From an uncultured Flammeovirgaceae bacterium (lineage in GTDB: Bacteria > Bacteroidota > Bacteroidia > Cytophagales > Cyclobacteriaceae): a stretch of DNA of 6,765 bases. The position numbers and the translations under genes were made by a program. Under the pieces are notes generated by a model. The model saw only the letters and a list, made by a program, of their open reading frames with translations. It had not been told where the DNA came from and ran no database searches. Below, piece after piece: positions 5,740 through 6,765 of the stretch (positions are counted from its first letter, which is position 1; the number at the start of each line of letters is the position of its first letter). The DNA is taken from assembly GCA_937138955.1 (NCBI GenBank), contig CAKZPJ010000053.1:1-6765 (forward strand). The letters run 5' to 3'.

Positions 5740-6663
5740 ATGCAAGACTTCACTACCCGACGTAATTTTCTCAAACAAGCGGGCTTTCTTGCCGCTACTT
5801 CCACAATACCAATTAGTTATCCCGCTGTTAGGAGTGATAGCCTGATTGATCAACTAGGATTACAGCTATACACTGTAAGAAATGTGCTGGTAGAAAAGCC
5901 TCAAGAAACAATACAAGCTATTCGCAATGCTAGCTACAAGCAAATAGAACTCTTTGATAGCCAATTGCTTCCTCAACTACATTCAGTGTTAAAAAGTCTT
6001 GGGATAGCAATCAATAGTACGCATTTTCTTTCGCCACTATTAACCGGAAACTGGGAGCTCTTAGAAGCTTCAGGAGTACGGCGACCTCCCCTTAGTTACA
6101 CATTACAAGCAGCAATAGATCAAGCGGCTGAATACGAAGTTTCTTATTTTATATTTCCATTTCTATATCCGGAAGAGCGGGGCGGTATAGACTCTTACCA
6201 AGCATTAGCCGAACAGTTAAATCAGACTGGAGAGCTGTGTAAAGAAGTTGGTATTCGGATGGGTTATCATAATCACTCATTTGAACTTCAACCGATGGAT
6301 GGGAGTTCGCCTATGGAAGTGCTATTAGCTGAGACTGATCCTGAATTAGTTTGCTTTGAGCTAGACGTATTTTGGGTATCAGTGGCTGGTCATGATCCCG
6401 CCGAGTATATTCGAAAATACGCCAACCGCATTGAATTGCTGCATCTGAAAGATAAGAAAGCAAATACCCCTCAAACCTACCGGGCCATTACCATGCCTCG
6501 CGAGAGCTTTCAGCCGGTGGGAAGTGGCGTACTTAATTTTACTGAAATTCTTCAGGCGGCACAAGAAGCAAATATAAAGCACGTATTTATAGAGCAAGAT
6601 GCTTCTGACGACCCATTAGGTGATATCAAAAGAAGTAGCGATTATTTGCGAAGCTTGGAGTAG
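5740..6663 (+). CDS. Tat-exported sugar phosphate isomerase/epimerase-like TIM barrel
   Basis: This is a xylose-isomerase-like TIM barrel (AP endonuclease family 2 fold). Many secreted Bacteroidota members of the family act on sugars or sugar acids, but the substrate cannot be told here. Counting from the ATG at 5740 (307 residues), a twin-arginine signal comes first: TTRRNFLK with Arg7-Arg8, then the hydrophobic stretch QAGFLAATSTIPI and a likely cut near YPA. Hence the folded enzyme should act in the periplasm or be held at the membrane. The barrel begins at LGLQLYTVR. The GYHNHSFEL strand (175-183), FELDVFW with Asp209, LLHLKD with His235, the VGSGVLNF loop, and FIEQD with Glu285 are the expected metal and active-site positions of the family. 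The ATG at 5716 is an alternative start adding eight residues (MSIVLRGA). I prefer 5740 because Tat n-regions are short and AGAGG precedes it. The gene lies closely downstream of the beta-barrel gene with no terminator between. Length is typical and the gene looks complete. Confidence 0.88.
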   Translation: MQDFTTRRNFLKQAGFLAATSTIPISYPAVRSDSLIDQLGLQLYTVRNVLVEKPQETIQAIRNASYKQIELFDSQLLPQLHSVLKSLGIAINSTHFLSPLLTGNWELLEASGVRRPPLSYTLQAAIDQAAEYEVSYFIFPFLYPEERGGIDSYQALAEQLNQTGELCKEVGIRMGYHNHSFELQPMDGSSPMEVLLAETDPELVCFELDVFWVSVAGHDPAEYIRKYANRIELLHLKDKKANTPQTYRAITMPRESFQPVGSGVLNFTEILQAAQEANIKHVFIEQDASDDPLGDIKRSSDYLRSLE

Positions 6664-6765
6664 TGGTACGTGCTTAAGTGATCGATACGCCGAGAAAAGT
6701 GGTTTATGACATTTAAGAAGCTGTTTGAGTTATATTTTTTGATTTATTAGGAGAGATTTTTTTGT
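6664..6765. other. Non-coding end of the window
   Basis: This stretch holds no reading frame and no clear terminator for the TIM-barrel gene. It becomes very T-rich towards the end. AGGAG at 6749-6753 could be a ribosome binding site for a gene beyond the edge, but no start codon is visible. Confidence 0.4.

Noticed and set aside
6379..6597. Open antisense frame of 72 codons within the TIM-barrel gene
   Set aside because: It is opposite the conserved active-site region of a real gene and has no recognisable motifs.

Overview
This AT-rich window comes from a member of the Bacteroidota, most likely a Cytophagales-type gliding or marine lineage. I infer this from a PorP/SprF-family type IX secretion protein, a PorT-like outer-membrane beta-barrel with a signal peptide ending in AQA-Q, a soluble PAS histidine kinase of the SHDLxGPL type, a Bacteroidota-type -7 promoter element (TACATTTG), and start codons that mostly lack Shine-Dalgarno sequences. 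The genus cannot be named from this stretch.

Layout. Positions 1-206 are a non-coding leader. A D-2-hydroxyacid (glycerate/hydroxypyruvate-type) dehydrogenase follows on the plus strand (207-1160). It converges, across a 25-bp gap, on a minus-strand DUF2267-type protein (1186-1659). A stretch of about 0.9 kb without an intact gene follows (1660-2570). Its middle holds a decayed minus-strand coding remnant (about 1953-2219) interrupted by two in-frame stops nine bases apart. Its right end carries the promoter of the next gene and a 14-bp dyad in the presumed 5' leader. A PorP/SprF protein (2571-3509) and a cytoplasmic PAS histidine kinase (3575-4696) then form a probable two-gene unit, closed by a good intrinsic terminator (4749-4777). 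A PorT-like beta-barrel (4881-5675) is followed closely by a Tat-exported sugar-phosphate-isomerase/epimerase-like TIM barrel (5716 or 5740 to 6663). The last 102 bases hold no recognisable gene.

How the genes fit together. The central pair suggests envelope or type IX secretion function next to a sensor kinase, but neither a large adhesin partner nor a response regulator is present. The dehydrogenase, the DUF2267 protein and the TIM barrel look like ordinary chromosomal genes without an evident shared pathway. No mobile element, CRISPR array, tRNA or rRNA was seen.

I found no clear new multi-gene system. The most checkable oddities are an eight-G tract in the beta-barrel gene, where a one-base slip either way gives an early stop, the decayed gene remnant, and the PorP/SprF-kinase pairing.
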